Assembly: GCF_030766935.1 (NCBI RefSeq)
Contig: NZ_JASERL010000012.1
Coordinates: 245,249 to 309,248 of the forward strand
Length of the DNA: 64,000 bases
Direction: 5' to 3'
From: Streptomyces sp. KL109B
GTDB taxonomy: Bacteria > Actinomycetota > Actinomycetes > Streptomycetales > Streptomycetaceae
Under the pieces are notes generated by a model that did not search any database, was not told the origin of the DNA, and saw nothing but the letters and a program-made list of their open reading frames with translations. This document shows positions 49,891-58,982 of this stretch, in pieces (position 1 is the stretch's first letter; every line of letters starts with the position of its first letter). Both the position numbers and the translations under genes were made by a program.

Positions 49891-50400
49891 CACTCCCAGC
49901 AGTGGGCCCGACCTTCTGCGACTGGCCCCGGCAGCCACACCGGCATGGGTCAGCATGGCGCTGGCCGACGGGCGCGGAGCGGCGGCGGGCGGCGGCTCGA
50001 TCGCCGTCCTCGACCCGATCAGCGACGGGCAGGTACTCGACCTCGGCGGGCTGCGTTTCGAGGTCCTGGCCACACCGGGCCACACCGCGGGGAGCGTCTG
50101 CTTCTACGAGCCGACGCAGCGCCTCCTCATCGCGGGCGACGCGGTGCAGCGCAGGGGGTCGGCGGAAAGACTCCCGGTGTACTACCACTCCGGGCGCGCC
50201 TACCGCGCGAGCCTGACCAAGCTGCTCGGCCTGTCCGTGGACGTCCTGCTCACCGGGCACCCGCTGCGTGGACCGGGACTCGCTGGCTGTGTGCATCGTG
50301 GGACCGCTGTCTGCCGCGACCTGATCGAAGTCAGCCTCGCGCATTCTCTGGCCGTGGAACACACGGTCGAGACCGGATGTTGTCCCGCCGAGTGGTGTAG
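49880..50400 (+). pseudogene. metallo-beta-lactamase fold fragment
   Basis: About 130 residues resemble the second half of an MBL-fold hydrolase: LGGLRFEVLATPGHTAGSVCFYEPTQRLLIAGDAV, then VDVLLTGHPLRGPG. The first half with the HxHxDH zinc site is missing. The frame then runs out of alignment into the transposase remnant. The loss is consistent with IS-mediated damage. Confidence 0.65.
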
Positions 50401-50462
50401 CAGCGATCTCTGCATAGCCCGACGCCGCAGCGGTCCGACGCCGGCTCGACGAGGTCGCCGAC

Positions 50463-50804
50463 ATGCTCGGCCGACAGTTCCCCAAGGTCAAAGAGATGCT
50501 CCTGGAGGCGAAGGACGACCTCACGGCCTTCGCGGTCTTCCCCGCCCAGCACTGGAAGAAGATCCAGTCGACGAACCCGCTGGAGCGGATCAACCGCGAG
50601 ATCAAACGCCGTACCGATGTCGTCCAGGTCTTCCCGAACCCCGCCGCACTGCTGCGGCTGACCACTGCGGTGCTCAACGAGATGCACGACGAATGGATCG
50701 CCTTCGGTCGTCGCTACCTCTCCGAGGACAGCATGGACAAGATCTACTCCGACGAGGAAACCCGAGACGAACTGCCCACCGCTACACCATCACAGGGGAC
50801 ATGA
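50463..50804 (+). mobile_element. C-terminal fragment of an IS256-family transposase
   Basis: A 113-residue frame ending in the conserved tail of Mutator/IS256 transposases: AFAVFPAQHWKKIQSTNPLERINREIKRRTDVVQVFPNPAALLRLTTAVLNEMHDEW. The final catalytic glutamate region is present, but the first two thirds with the two aspartates are gone. It marks an old insertion that probably broke the preceding MBL gene. Confidence 0.85.
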
Positions 50805-51021
50805 CCTGGTCGCGGCCGACCGGTATTGATGCTCGTGGTACGTCCGCTGTCATGCGGAACGCACCAGGTGTGGCCTGACGGCGGCGAGGAGTACGTGACG
50901 ATCCCGCAGCACCCGGTCGTAGCGGGGAAGGCGCGGCATGCGACGGGCACCGTCCCCCCGTGCCGTGAGCCAAGCAACATGCCGGCGTCCAACGACCGGG
51001 GCAGGCTGAGTGCATCAGGCG

Positions 51022-51345
51022 TCAGGAGTTGTTCGACTCGTATTCGGCGAGGTACTCGGCGTACGCCTCGAAGTCGACGTTGCGCGGAAGCATACACTCG
51101 CCCCACGGCCGCCCCACGGTCATGTCGTACAGCAGGCCCGCAGGGCAGGGCATCACGTACGCGAGTTGGTTGCTGCACGCGATGTAGGTTTCCAGGCCTT
51201 CTGGGTTCCAGTAGTTCCCGTCCGCCTTGTTCTCGCAGAAATCGAGCACGCTGTCAGCGGCGGCTTCGGCCGAGGCGGCGAGCGGGATCGGCGACGTGCC
51301 GGCCAGAGCGAGCGCGACGCCCACAGCAAACTTCCTGATCTTCAT
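51022..51345 (-). CDS. secreted small protein with a CBM14-like chitin-binding domain
   Basis: A 107-residue protein. MKIRKFAVGVALALAGTSPIPLAASAEA is a clear signal peptide, followed by one Cys-rich module: DFCENKADGNYWNPEGLETYIACSNQLAYVMPCPAGLLYDMTVGRPWGECMLP. The spacing of the cysteines and aromatic residues matches the peritrophin-A/CBM14 fold that binds chitin. It is common in insects and rarer in actinomycetes. Start 51345 is set by the signal peptide. It stands alone. Confidence 0.75.
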   Translation of the reverse strand: MKIRKFAVGVALALAGTSPIPLAASAEAAADSVLDFCENKADGNYWNPEGLETYIACSNQLAYVMPCPAGLLYDMTVGRPWGECMLPRNVDFEAYAEYLAEYESNNS

Positions 51346-51632
51346 GGCCGAAGAACGCGCAACGGCCCACAGGGTTACGGCTTGGAAGCAAGTGGGTTGT
51401 CCATAGGCGCCCCGCCCGACGAGGACGGCGGTCGGGGCGTCCGGATCGACGGAACGATCCTCGCTCTCGCGCGCCGCAGGTGCCGCGTCTCGGCCCACTG
51501 GCCCGGGGTGCCACGCCGAGCGCCTCGATCCCGCGCGGGCGGACTCCTCGACACGGTCACCCCAGTGCCAATGCTGCGTCTGTTCCGGTGGTTACCCGCT
51601 ACGCAACAGTAGCCAGGGCCGTTAGACCGGAC

Positions 51633-51917
51633 ATGCAAACTTCCACGCGCCTCTTGGCCTCTGTCCTGCTCTCGATCGGAGCCGTCGCGACTATGACCGC
51701 TGGCAGCGCCTTCGCTGCCGACGATCCCGACGTCATCGTCCTCGGTGACGAAGCGATCGTCATGGGGAAGGGATTCCACTACTGCGGAGGGAGCATCACG
51801 ACCGAGGAGTGGGTCCTGTCGGCTGCTCACTGCGTACAAGCGGCGCCGCCCGGCTACGAACTGGTCACGGGAGACCCCGACTTTGCTGCCCATGAAGGCA
51901 CGGAACAGCAGCGCTAA
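51633..51917 (+). pseudogene. truncated trypsin-like serine protease
   Basis: A 94-residue protein with a signal peptide (TSTRLLASVLLSIGAVATMTAGSAFA) and the start of a chymotrypsin fold: FHYCGGSITTEEWVLSAAHCVQAAP carries the catalytic histidine. The frame stops before the aspartate and serine motifs, and no GDSGGP is found in the following 400 bases. It is a fragment of a secreted protease gene. Confidence 0.75.
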
Positions 51918-52310
51918 ACCTGCTCGGCCCGCGAAGTCGTCGCTATCGCTTCACCAGTCGCCCTGCTCGGCCCAGGCGACGGTGATTTCCGGCTGCAGGA
52001 GCTGGAAGAGGGCTTCGCGGGCGGCGACGCTGTCGTGCCTATCGGTGGGGGAGCATCACGAACAGCGGGAGTCGCAGTGCGACCATCCCCTTGCCGAGGG
52101 CTGACAGGGTGTCAATTTTCCGAACGCTGATCCGTGGCTTCGGCTCGGACGGGGGACACCCGCTTCGGAACCGTCGATGTTCGCCGTGTGCCCCGCACCG
52201 CTAATCGGATGGAACGGGGCGGGGGGAGGGCGGGCTTCGCCCGGTGTGCGGTGTGGGGCCCGCCGACGACGCCGCCCGCTGGGGCCGGAGGGCGCCGTGT
52301 CGTCCGCGGC
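51918..52310. other. intergenic stretch after truncated protease
   Basis: No supported gene. A short hairpin CGGGC-TTC-GCCCG at 52231-52243 lies past the stop of the minus-strand membrane glycosyltransferase and may end that operon. The first half may hold unrecognisable remains of the protease. Confidence 0.45.
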
Positions 52311-53858
52311 CTACGGGTCAAGCGGAGAGGCGGGGCGGCTGTCGACCGTCAGCTCTGGCGGTTGTTCTCCGTGCCAAAGGTCCGGAGGCGGCGTGTACGC
52401 CGTGAGTCCGGTGCCGGGCAGGGGGTGCGGCGTCCAGCCGTGGGCGTAGAAGGGGGTGTGGTGTGCGCGGGTCAGGGTCGCCGTGGGGTGGTGGGCGGCC
52501 GCGTGGCGCAGGGCGGTGGGGGTGGTGTCGAGGTTGTTGCCCGTGACGTTCGCGGAGGCGCAGCCGGTGGCGTAGGCGATGGGTGGGGCGTGTTCGCCCG
52601 CGATCAGACACGGGGCGCGAAGGCCCAGGCGGTGCAGGGACGTTGACGCTTTCGCGTAGTGGGCGGTGCTCGTGCGGGCGTCCGCGAGGTTCGTGTGCAG
52701 GCCGGCGTACTGGGTCGCCAAGTGGGCCGCGCCGAGGGCGAGAAGGGCGGCGAGAGCGAAGGCGCGGGCCGTGCGCGGGCGGAAGGCGCGCACCACGTGG
52801 ACGGCCAGGGCTGCCAGGGGCAGTGACAGCAGTGCGTACGCGGGGAGCAGGAAGCGCGGGGCGAAGTAGTCGATGAGCAGGAGGTACGGGGCGCCGAGTG
52901 CCAGTGCGCAGGCGATCGGGAGAAGCGTGGTGCCGGGCCGCCGGGTGCGTACGGCCAGGCCGCAGGCGGCGGCCGTCAGGGCCGGGAGGGCGAGCCACCA
53001 CAACGTATGGGCGGGGTGGGTGAGTTGGGCCGTGCACGGGCGGCACAGCAGCGGGCCGTTCAGGTCGTGCCAGGCGGCGGGGACGTTCCAGTGCGGGCGC
53101 ATGCCGCCCTCGGTGGCGCTGGAGGCGTGCAGGCGGGGTCCGATGCCCCCGAAGCGCCGGTACGCCTCGGCGATCCACGGGGCGCCGCCGAGGGTGAGGC
53201 CGGCCAGGAGGGCGAGGAGCGGAGCCGGGCGGCGCCAGGCGCGCACCAGCAGCGTCCCCGTCAGCAGCGGGAGCGCCAGCCAGAATCCGTCCGAGAGGCG
53301 GAAGAGGGTGGCCGCCGCGGTGCAGGCCGCGAGCATCGCGTACGCGCGGCGGGGCGCCGACGGTCCGGCGGCGCGCAGGAACCAGCCGACCGCGGCCACC
53401 GCCGCGAGTGCCACCCACAGGTTGGGCATGGCCTGGGACCCGTACAGCACCGTCACCCACAACGTGCCGAAGCCCAGTGCCGCCAGCGCGACCGGGGCCC
53501 TGCCGAGCAGCGGCCGCCAGACGCGGAACGCGGCGTACAGCGCGGCGGCCGAGGCGAGCGCGAGGGTGACGCGCAGGGCGGTCGGTGACGCGGTGACGGC
53601 GAGCAGCGGCGCCACGAGGTAGCTGATGCCGCGTGAGCGCGGGGCGCTGAAGAAGGCCGCCGGGGTGCGCGGGTCCACCTGCGACACGTACACCGTCTCG
53701 TCCCAGCCGAGGCCCAGGTGGGCGGGGACGACGGCGAGCAGCTGCACGGCCGCGTAGAGGAGGGCGGCGAGTGCGAGCCACGGGATGCGGCGCGCGGGGT
53801 GCCGCGGCGGTGCGGGGCGGGAGGGGTGCGGCCTGGTGGGCGTGAGGGTGGCGGTCAT
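52311..53858 (-). CDS. GT-C type membrane glycosyltransferase
   Basis: A 515-residue integral membrane protein. HLGLGWDETVYVSQVDPRTPAAFFSAPRSRGISYLVAPLLAV holds the acidic loop after the first helix expected of GT39/ArnT-like transferases (WDE), with about ten further hydrophobic segments. GT-C enzymes move sugars from polyprenyl phosphate to acceptors outside the membrane. It follows the GT4 gene by 48 bases in a three-gene operon with a GtrA protein. The acceptor is unknown. Confidence 0.82.
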   Translation of the reverse strand: MTATLTPTRPHPSRPAPPRHPARRIPWLALAALLYAAVQLLAVVPAHLGLGWDETVYVSQVDPRTPAAFFSAPRSRGISYLVAPLLAVTASPTALRVTLALASAAALYAAFRVWRPLLGRAPVALAALGFGTLWVTVLYGSQAMPNLWVALAAVAAVGWFLRAAGPSAPRRAYAMLAACTAAATLFRLSDGFWLALPLLTGTLLVRAWRRPAPLLALLAGLTLGGAPWIAEAYRRFGGIGPRLHASSATEGGMRPHWNVPAAWHDLNGPLLCRPCTAQLTHPAHTLWWLALPALTAAACGLAVRTRRPGTTLLPIACALALGAPYLLLIDYFAPRFLLPAYALLSLPLAALAVHVVRAFRPRTARAFALAALLALGAAHLATQYAGLHTNLADARTSTAHYAKASTSLHRLGLRAPCLIAGEHAPPIAYATGCASANVTGNNLDTTPTALRHAAAHHPTATLTRAHHTPFYAHGWTPHPLPGTGLTAYTPPPDLWHGEQPPELTVDSRPASPLDP

Positions 53859-53906
53859 GTCCTCCCCTTCGTCGACGGTCGGTGCCCTTGGTTGGTGGCG
53901 GGCGGG

Positions 53907-55211
53907 TCACGCCGGGCGGTGCACGGAGTCGGGCTCACGCAGTGCGGCGACGGCGCGGTGGGCCAGGCGCAGGACCGGGGACAGGCCGGTGCGGCGGGCC
54001 ATCCGGGCCGCGCGGGTGCGGAGGGTGGCCGTCCTGCGTTCGCGCAGGCGTCGCGCGCGGGTCGCGGCCAGCTCGGCGCAGAGGTCTTCGTAGCGGCCGG
54101 AGAGCGGCGCCGGGTCGAAGCGGATGGCGTCCCGCACCGCGGCGGCGGCCATGCGATGGCGCAGCGGCTCGTCGTCGATCAGTCGGCAGAGGGCGGCGGC
54201 CAGGGCCGGTGCGTCGCCGGTGGGGACGAGGCGGCCGGTGACGCCGTCCCGGATGATCTCGCCGGGGCCGTGCGGGCAGTCGGTGGCGACCGCGGGCACC
54301 CCGCAGCGCATGGCTTCGGCGATGACCATGCCGAAGGACTCGGCGTCCGAGGACAGGGCCAGGAGCGAGGCCTGTGCCAGTTCGGGCTCGATGGGGGTGT
54401 GCGAGCCCATCAGGCGTACGTGGCCGGTCAGTTGGCGTTCCTCGATCTGCTGCCGCAGGTGGTCGCGCTCAGGGCCGCCGCCGTAGATCCGCAGCCGCCA
54501 GTCGGGGTGCTCGGCCGCTACGGTGGCGAACGCCTCGACGAGCAGGTCGAAGCGCTTGCCCTTCACCAGGCGGCCCGCCGCCGCCACGACCTTCTCCGTG
54601 CCGGACGAGGGCGCGGGGATCAGGGCGGGGAGGGGGTCGGGGATGCTGTTCGGCACGGCGAGGATCTCGACGGCGGTCAGCGGCATCCGGCGGCGGTAGT
54701 CGGCCGCGTCCGCTTCGGTGGTGGTGACGATGGCGTCCAAGTCCTGGTAGTGGACGGCGAGTTCGGTGCGCAGTCGCTTGCTGTGCACGGACAGGCTGAG
54801 GTGCTCCTGGCCGATGCGCACGGCCCGGCGGCGCCCGAACCGGGCGAGGTAGACGTTCAGGCCGGGGCGGGTGCCGATCAGCATGTCGGCGTCGCAGGCC
54901 CGCAGATACGACTCCGCGCGCCGGTCGACGAGCAGGTTGTACTGGCGGTAGCGCTTTTCGGCGGCGGGGAAGGCGCGGGACGGTTCGTCGAAGGCGGGGT
55001 CGGCCACGTCCGGGCCGCTCTCCCTGAGGTCCACCAGCGGGACCAGGCGCACGCGCGGGTCCAGCGTCAGGCGTGGGTGGGCGCGGTGCCGCAGCATCGA
55101 GGCGATCTCCACGTCGTGGCCGCGCTCGGCGAGGGCGCCGGCGAGATTGAAGGTGGTGCGGATGGTGCCGCCGACCCCGTAGGCGTTGTGCAGCAGAAAG
55201 GCGATCTTCAT
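53907..55211 (-). CDS. GT4-family glycosyltransferase
   Basis: A 434-residue GT-B fold transferase: IAFLLHNAYGVGGTIRTTFNLAGALAERGHDVEI at the N terminus, VVAAAGRLVKGKRFDLLVEAFATVAAEHPDWRLRIYGGGPERDHL, and the sugar-nucleotide block SSDAESFGMVIAEAMRCGVPAVATDCPHGPGEII. It is cytoplasmic or membrane-associated and adds a sugar to an envelope glycan or lipid. ATG 55211 gives the natural start of the fold. It lies between GtrA and GT-C genes. Confidence 0.9.
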   Translation of the reverse strand: MKIAFLLHNAYGVGGTIRTTFNLAGALAERGHDVEIASMLRHRAHPRLTLDPRVRLVPLVDLRESGPDVADPAFDEPSRAFPAAEKRYRQYNLLVDRRAESYLRACDADMLIGTRPGLNVYLARFGRRRAVRIGQEHLSLSVHSKRLRTELAVHYQDLDAIVTTTEADAADYRRRMPLTAVEILAVPNSIPDPLPALIPAPSSGTEKVVAAAGRLVKGKRFDLLVEAFATVAAEHPDWRLRIYGGGPERDHLRQQIEERQLTGHVRLMGSHTPIEPELAQASLLALSSDAESFGMVIAEAMRCGVPAVATDCPHGPGEIIRDGVTGRLVPTGDAPALAAALCRLIDDEPLRHRMAAAAVRDAIRFDPAPLSGRYEDLCAELAATRARRLRERRTATLRTRAARMARRTGLSPVLRLAHRAVAALREPDSVHRPA

Positions 55212-55243
55212 TGGGTTTCCTGTTTCTCCGGGCTCGGCGTGGC

Positions 55244-55873
55244 TCAGCGCGGGCTGAGCGCTTGGGACGGGTCCGCGATGCGGTCGGCGGAGGGCCGACG
55301 CCGGGTGCGGGGCAGGTAGACGAGCGCCTCGGTGGCGGCGAACCGCAACGTGCAGGTGACCGCGAGCGCCAGCGCCGTGGCGGGCAGGACGGCCGTCCCG
55401 AGGTGATGAACGAGCCACGCGATCAGAGGGATGCGCAGTACCAGATCGGCGTTGGCCAGCAGGGCGAAACAGGCCGCGCGGTCCGCTCCGCGCCGGTACA
55501 GCCTCCGGTCGCGGAAGAGCAGCGCCTCCACCAGCAGAAAGTTCCAGGCCACGCCGAACTGGTTGGCCACCGCCTCGGCGGGAAGAGACGCCACCCCGTC
55601 GGCGATCAGCAGGTGCAGGGCCACCAGGTTCGGTAGAAATCCGGTCGAGCCGATCAGTGCGAAGGTCACCAGCCGCGCCGCGTGCGACGCCGGGCGCAGG
55701 CCGGCCAGGCGCTGCGGGAACCGCGGCGCTTCATGCCGTGTGGCCCCCGGCTCACCCGCGTACCGCCCCTGGGCGACGAACGGCGCGACGGCCGCACCGC
55801 CCTCCTGGAAGGACGGGTGACGGCTCCTCCCACGCCGATTCCACTCATGTCGGTTCATGTCGATCAACGGCAT
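55244..55873 (-). CDS. GtrA-family membrane protein
   Basis: A 209-residue protein with a 70-residue polar N terminus and then a four-helix GtrA domain: LVTFALIGSTGFLPNLVALHLLI, VANQFGVAWNFLLVEALLFRDR, VLRIPLIAWLVHHLG and ATALALAVTCTLRFAATEALVYLP. GtrA proteins are proposed to flip lipid-linked sugars. ATG 55873 or 55858 could be the start. First gene of the glycosyltransferase operon, divergent from the two-component system. Confidence 0.82.
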   Translation of the reverse strand: MPLIDMNRHEWNRRGRSRHPSFQEGGAAVAPFVAQGRYAGEPGATRHEAPRFPQRLAGLRPASHAARLVTFALIGSTGFLPNLVALHLLIADGVASLPAEAVANQFGVAWNFLLVEALLFRDRRLYRRGADRAACFALLANADLVLRIPLIAWLVHHLGTAVLPATALALAVTCTLRFAATEALVYLPRTRRRPSADRIADPSQALSPR

Positions 55874-55895
55874 GGGGCCCACGTTGTCGGTGCGG

Positions 55896-55958
55896 GGTAA
55901 GCCGACGGCTTGTGGTCGGTGAGGCTCCGGTAAGAGACCAGGTGAGAGGTGGGTAAGA
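55896..55958. promoter_or_regulatory. 11-bp-spaced GGTRAG direct repeats, candidate OmpR-type regulator sites
   Basis: GGTAAGC (55896), GGTGAGG (55918), GGTAAGA (55929), GGTGAGA (55941) and GGTAAGA (55952) are spaced 22, 11, 12 and 11 bases apart. OmpR/PhoB regulators bind such head-to-tail repeats at 11-base intervals. The array sits between the GtrA operon and the response regulator gene, so it could control both. Confidence 0.7.
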
Positions 55959-56020
55959 AGGTTCTGTCCGCCCCCGCTCGCCCTGCCCCGCGGGTGCGGA
56001 CAGCGGGCAGAGTGGGCGAA

Positions 56021-56770
56021 ATGAAGACTGTGCTGCTCGCCGAGGACGACCGCGCCATCCGCCATGCCCTGGAACGCGCCCTGAGCCTGGAGGGCTACCG
56101 GGTCACCGCAGTCGCGGACGGGGTACAGGCGCTCGCCGCCGTGCACAAGGAGCAGCCGGACGTGGTGGTGCTGGATGTGATGATGCCCGGCATCGACGGG
56201 CTGCACGTGTGCCGGGTGCTGCGTGAGGGCGGCGACCGCACACCGGTCCTCATGCTCACCGCGAAGGTGGAGACCTCCGACCGTATCGCCGGCCTCGACG
56301 CCGGCGCCGACGACTACGTGCCCAAGCCCTTCGAGGTCGAGGAGGTCTTCGCCCGGCTGCGCGCGCTGCTGCGCCGCGCCCCGCTGGAGATGGAGGACGC
56401 CGGAGCGGACGGCGGCACCGGAGCGGGCAACGGAAACGACACCGGCAGCGGCGCGGACCCCGGGGTGTCCGGCGTCGTCGAGGCCCTCGGCATCCGGCTC
56501 GATGTGCACGCCCGCCGCGCCTGGCGCGAGGCGGACGAACTGGAGCTGACCCGCACCGAGTTCGACCTCCTTGAACTGCTGATCCGCAACGCCGGGCACG
56601 TACTGGAGCACGGCACGATCTACGACCGCATCTGGGGCTACGACTTCGGCCCCAGCTCCAAGAACCTGGCGGTCTACATCGGCTATCTGCGCCGCAAGCT
56701 CGACCGCCCCGGCCGGCCCGCGCCCATCCAGAGCGTCCGCGGTGTCGGCTACACCCTCCGGGAGTCCTGA
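56021..56770 (+). CDS. OmpR/PhoB-family response regulator
   Basis: A 249-residue regulator. The receiver domain (1-120) has LLAEDDRAIRHAL, VVVLDVMMPGIDGL with the phosphoacceptor Asp, LMLTAK and DYVPKPF. A 25-residue Gly/Asp/Asn-rich linker follows, then a winged-helix DNA-binding domain (ELTRTEFDLLELLIRNAGHVLEHGTIYDRIWGYDF, YIGYLRRKLD, VRGVGYTLR). Its gene overlaps the kinase gene by one base. Its likely sites are the repeats 60-125 bases upstream. Confidence 0.93.
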   Translation: MKTVLLAEDDRAIRHALERALSLEGYRVTAVADGVQALAAVHKEQPDVVVLDVMMPGIDGLHVCRVLREGGDRTPVLMLTAKVETSDRIAGLDAGADDYVPKPFEVEEVFARLRALLRRAPLEMEDAGADGGTGAGNGNDTGSGADPGVSGVVEALGIRLDVHARRAWREADELELTRTEFDLLELLIRNAGHVLEHGTIYDRIWGYDFGPSSKNLAVYIGYLRRKLDRPGRPAPIQSVRGVGYTLRES

Positions 56771-58242
56771 TGTCCGAGCCCCCCACGCCGGGCGGCCCGC
56801 GGCCCGGCCGGCGAGAGCGGCTGCGGCCGCGGCGCAGCCTGCGCACCGTCCTCGCGGTCTCCGTCGCCGCGATCGCCGCCTCGGTGACGGTGCTGGTCGG
56901 CTTCCTCAGCTACGACGCCGCGGCCCGGCTCGTGCGGGTGGACCAGGACCGCATCTTCGACGGCGTCACGGGCGATCTCGTGCGCCAGGTCGAGCAGCAG
57001 CACCTGTCGCCGCGCGACTACTACAGCTCGGACCCCGACCACGACGGCCCGCGCGACGATCTCACCCGCCGCATGCGCACCAACGTCCAGGTCCTCGGCC
57101 CCACCGGACACATCGACGACCACGGCAGCCCCGCCCTCCCTGTGCACCACGAGGACCGGGAGGCCGCCGCGTACGGCAGGGCCGGGCGGGTGGAGCACTA
57201 CCACGCCACGGTCGGCGGCGAGCACTACCGCGTCGCCACGGTCTCGCTCGGCGACGGGCGCGGGGCGGTGCAGGTCGCCCAGCAGTTCAGCGACACCGAA
57301 GACCTGCTCGCCACGCTGCAGCAGCGGACGATGCTGTTCACCGGCGTCGTGATCGTCGGTGCGGGGCTGAGCGGCTGGTGGCTCGCGCGCCGCATCACGC
57401 GCCGGCTGGTGCGGCTGACCGCGACCGCCGAGACCGTCGCCGCCGGGCACCGCCTGCACGTGAACGTGCCCGTCACCGGCAAGGACGAGGTCGGCCGGCT
57501 CGGCCGGGCCTTCGACGACATGCTGGGCCGGCTCGCCGACTCCGAGGAACTGCAGCGCCGCCTGGTGCAGGACGCGGGCCACGAGCTGCGCACCCCGCTG
57601 ACCAGCCTGCGCATGAACGCCGCGCTCCTGGACCGGATCGACGACCTGCCGCGGCAGGCCCGCGCCGAGCTGATCACCGACATGAAGGACGAGACCCGCG
57701 AACTGACCGACCTCGTCAACGAGTTGGTGGAACTCGCCGCCGGGCACCGCGACGCGGAGGAGCCGACCGCGACGCCACTGGCCGAGGTCGTGCGGAAGGC
57801 GGCGCGCCTCACCCGGCGCCGTACCGGCCGCGACATCCTCGTACAGGTCGACGACACCGTCGTGGAGGGCCGGCCCGCCGCGTTGCAGAGGGCGGTCACC
57901 AACCTCCTTGAGAACGCCGCCAAGTTCGACCGCGAGAGCACCGCGCCGATCGAGGTCACCGTCTCAGGACCCCGCGTGGAGGTGCGCGACCGCGGCCCCG
58001 GCATCGCCGAGACCGATCTGCCGCGCGTCTTCGACCGCTTCTACCGCGCCGACAGCGCCCGCAGCCTCCCCGGTTCCGGCCTCGGCCTGGCCATCGTCGA
58101 CGCGGTCGCCACGGCCCACGGCGGCGTGGCGTACGCGGGGCACCGGGCGGGTGGCGGGGCCACGATCGGGTTCACGGTGGGGGCGGAGGCGGGCGGCGCG
58201 GGTGCGGCCAGCGGGTCACGTGGCGGTGTGCACGTCACGTGA
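56770..58242 (+). CDS. sensor histidine kinase of the two-component system
   Basis: A 490-residue membrane kinase. Helix one is around residues 25-47 (VLAVSVAAIAASVTVLVGFLS), an extracellular sensor of about 135 residues rich in His and Asp follows, then helix two (TGVVIVGAGLSGWWLA), a HAMP domain, the dimerisation helix with the phosphorylated His in QDAGHELRTPLTSLRMN, and the ATPase domain with NLLENAAKFD, VRDRGPGIA and GSGLGLAIV. Its partner is the upstream regulator. The ligand is unknown. Confidence 0.93.
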   Translation: MSEPPTPGGPRPGRRERLRPRRSLRTVLAVSVAAIAASVTVLVGFLSYDAAARLVRVDQDRIFDGVTGDLVRQVEQQHLSPRDYYSSDPDHDGPRDDLTRRMRTNVQVLGPTGHIDDHGSPALPVHHEDREAAAYGRAGRVEHYHATVGGEHYRVATVSLGDGRGAVQVAQQFSDTEDLLATLQQRTMLFTGVVIVGAGLSGWWLARRITRRLVRLTATAETVAAGHRLHVNVPVTGKDEVGRLGRAFDDMLGRLADSEELQRRLVQDAGHELRTPLTSLRMNAALLDRIDDLPRQARAELITDMKDETRELTDLVNELVELAAGHRDAEEPTATPLAEVVRKAARLTRRRTGRDILVQVDDTVVEGRPAALQRAVTNLLENAAKFDRESTAPIEVTVSGPRVEVRDRGPGIAETDLPRVFDRFYRADSARSLPGSGLGLAIVDAVATAHGGVAYAGHRAGGGATIGFTVGAEAGGAGAASGSRGGVHVT

Positions 58243-58480
58243 TGGCGTGCTCCAGGAGTTCGAGCAGGTCCTGGGTGGCGTCGAGCGCGTAGAACGCCGG
58301 AAGCGCGCCAAGCGCGACCACCGCCGTGCAGACCAGCGCGTGCCGATGGGTGACGTGCGCCCGTTCATGGGCGAACAGCACGCGGTGTTCGGCGGGTGGC
58401 GTACTCGGTGCGGGCCACGACCAGAAAGCGACCTCGCGCTGTCGTACGACGACGAGTTCGGTCTGCGGCAGGTGTAGAAG
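58235..58480 (-). pseudogene. C-terminal remnant of an M56-type metallopeptidase
   Basis: The minus-strand frame reads TELVVVRQREVAFWSWPAPSTPPAEHRVLFAHERAHVTHRHALV followed by a final membrane-like helix. HERAH is the HExxH zinc site of BlaR1/M56-type peptidases, common in actinomycetes next to BlaI regulators. The N-terminal membrane part is missing, replaced by IS debris. It converges on the kinase gene with an eight-base overlap. Confidence 0.7.
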
Positions 58481-58624
58481 GTCCGGGACCGCCGGGTGTC
58501 CGCGTGAAACGGGGTGAGCCGCCGGGCCGGGGCCGGGCCTGTCACGCGATGCGTGGGTCGAGGAGCTGAGGTTCGAAGCCGGTCGTCCTTCTGTCATCTG
58601 CACCACGTGTCGGCGATGTTGGCT

Positions 58625-58800
58625 CTTAGGTTGGAGGCGGAGACTTCCGAACTCCGGGTCGTCCCGATGCGCGTCGAACATCACGTTCGCGCGATGTGCC
58701 CCCTCGAACTCGGCCTCGCCCACCGGCCGTTCCAGCCAGCGGTAGTAGGACTGTGGGGCGAGCTTCAGTCCCCGGCACGCGACCGCGACGGGGATGCCGG
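58625..58800 (-). mobile_element. fragment of an IS3-family transposase (OrfB N terminus)
   Basis: The minus strand encodes ACRGLKLAPQSYYRWLERPVGEAEFEGAHRANVMFDAHRDDPEFG, the start of an IS3-family OrfB integrase, and then loses similarity. No catalytic DDE residues remain. The fragment abuts an IS5-type remnant at about 58800. Confidence 0.75.
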
Positions 58801-58959
58801 CAGGAAGCGCAGGGTGGAGCTGGACAGGTCGATACCGGGGCGATAGGTAAACGCGTGAAGCCTCTGGTGGATCCGGATTCTCTTGGTCGAAAAGCCGTCT
58901 ACCAGGTGCTTCTCCATGACGTCAGCCCAACAGGCAAGCCTAGAGAGGAGGTTGAAACA
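58800..58959 (-). mobile_element. 5' remnant of an IS5-type element related to the neighbouring copy
   Basis: Bases 58800-58950 parallel 59700-59865 of the next element: the same AAGCCTCTGGTGGA leader and a start encoding LTYRPGIDLSSSTLRFLPA, against LVYPSGVDVSSSALRFLAQ. Only the first ~20 codons of transposase remain. Its outer end (AGGTTGAAACAGGCTCA) is fused back to back with the left end of the intact copy. Confidence 0.75.
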
Positions 58960-58982
58960 GGCTCAGTGAGCCCTTTCCAACC

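Noticed and set aside
52318..53910. 530-codon second frame over the membrane glycosyltransferase
   Set aside because: It lacks hydrophobic segments and is Arg/Pro-rich, while the other frame has a coherent set of membrane helices.
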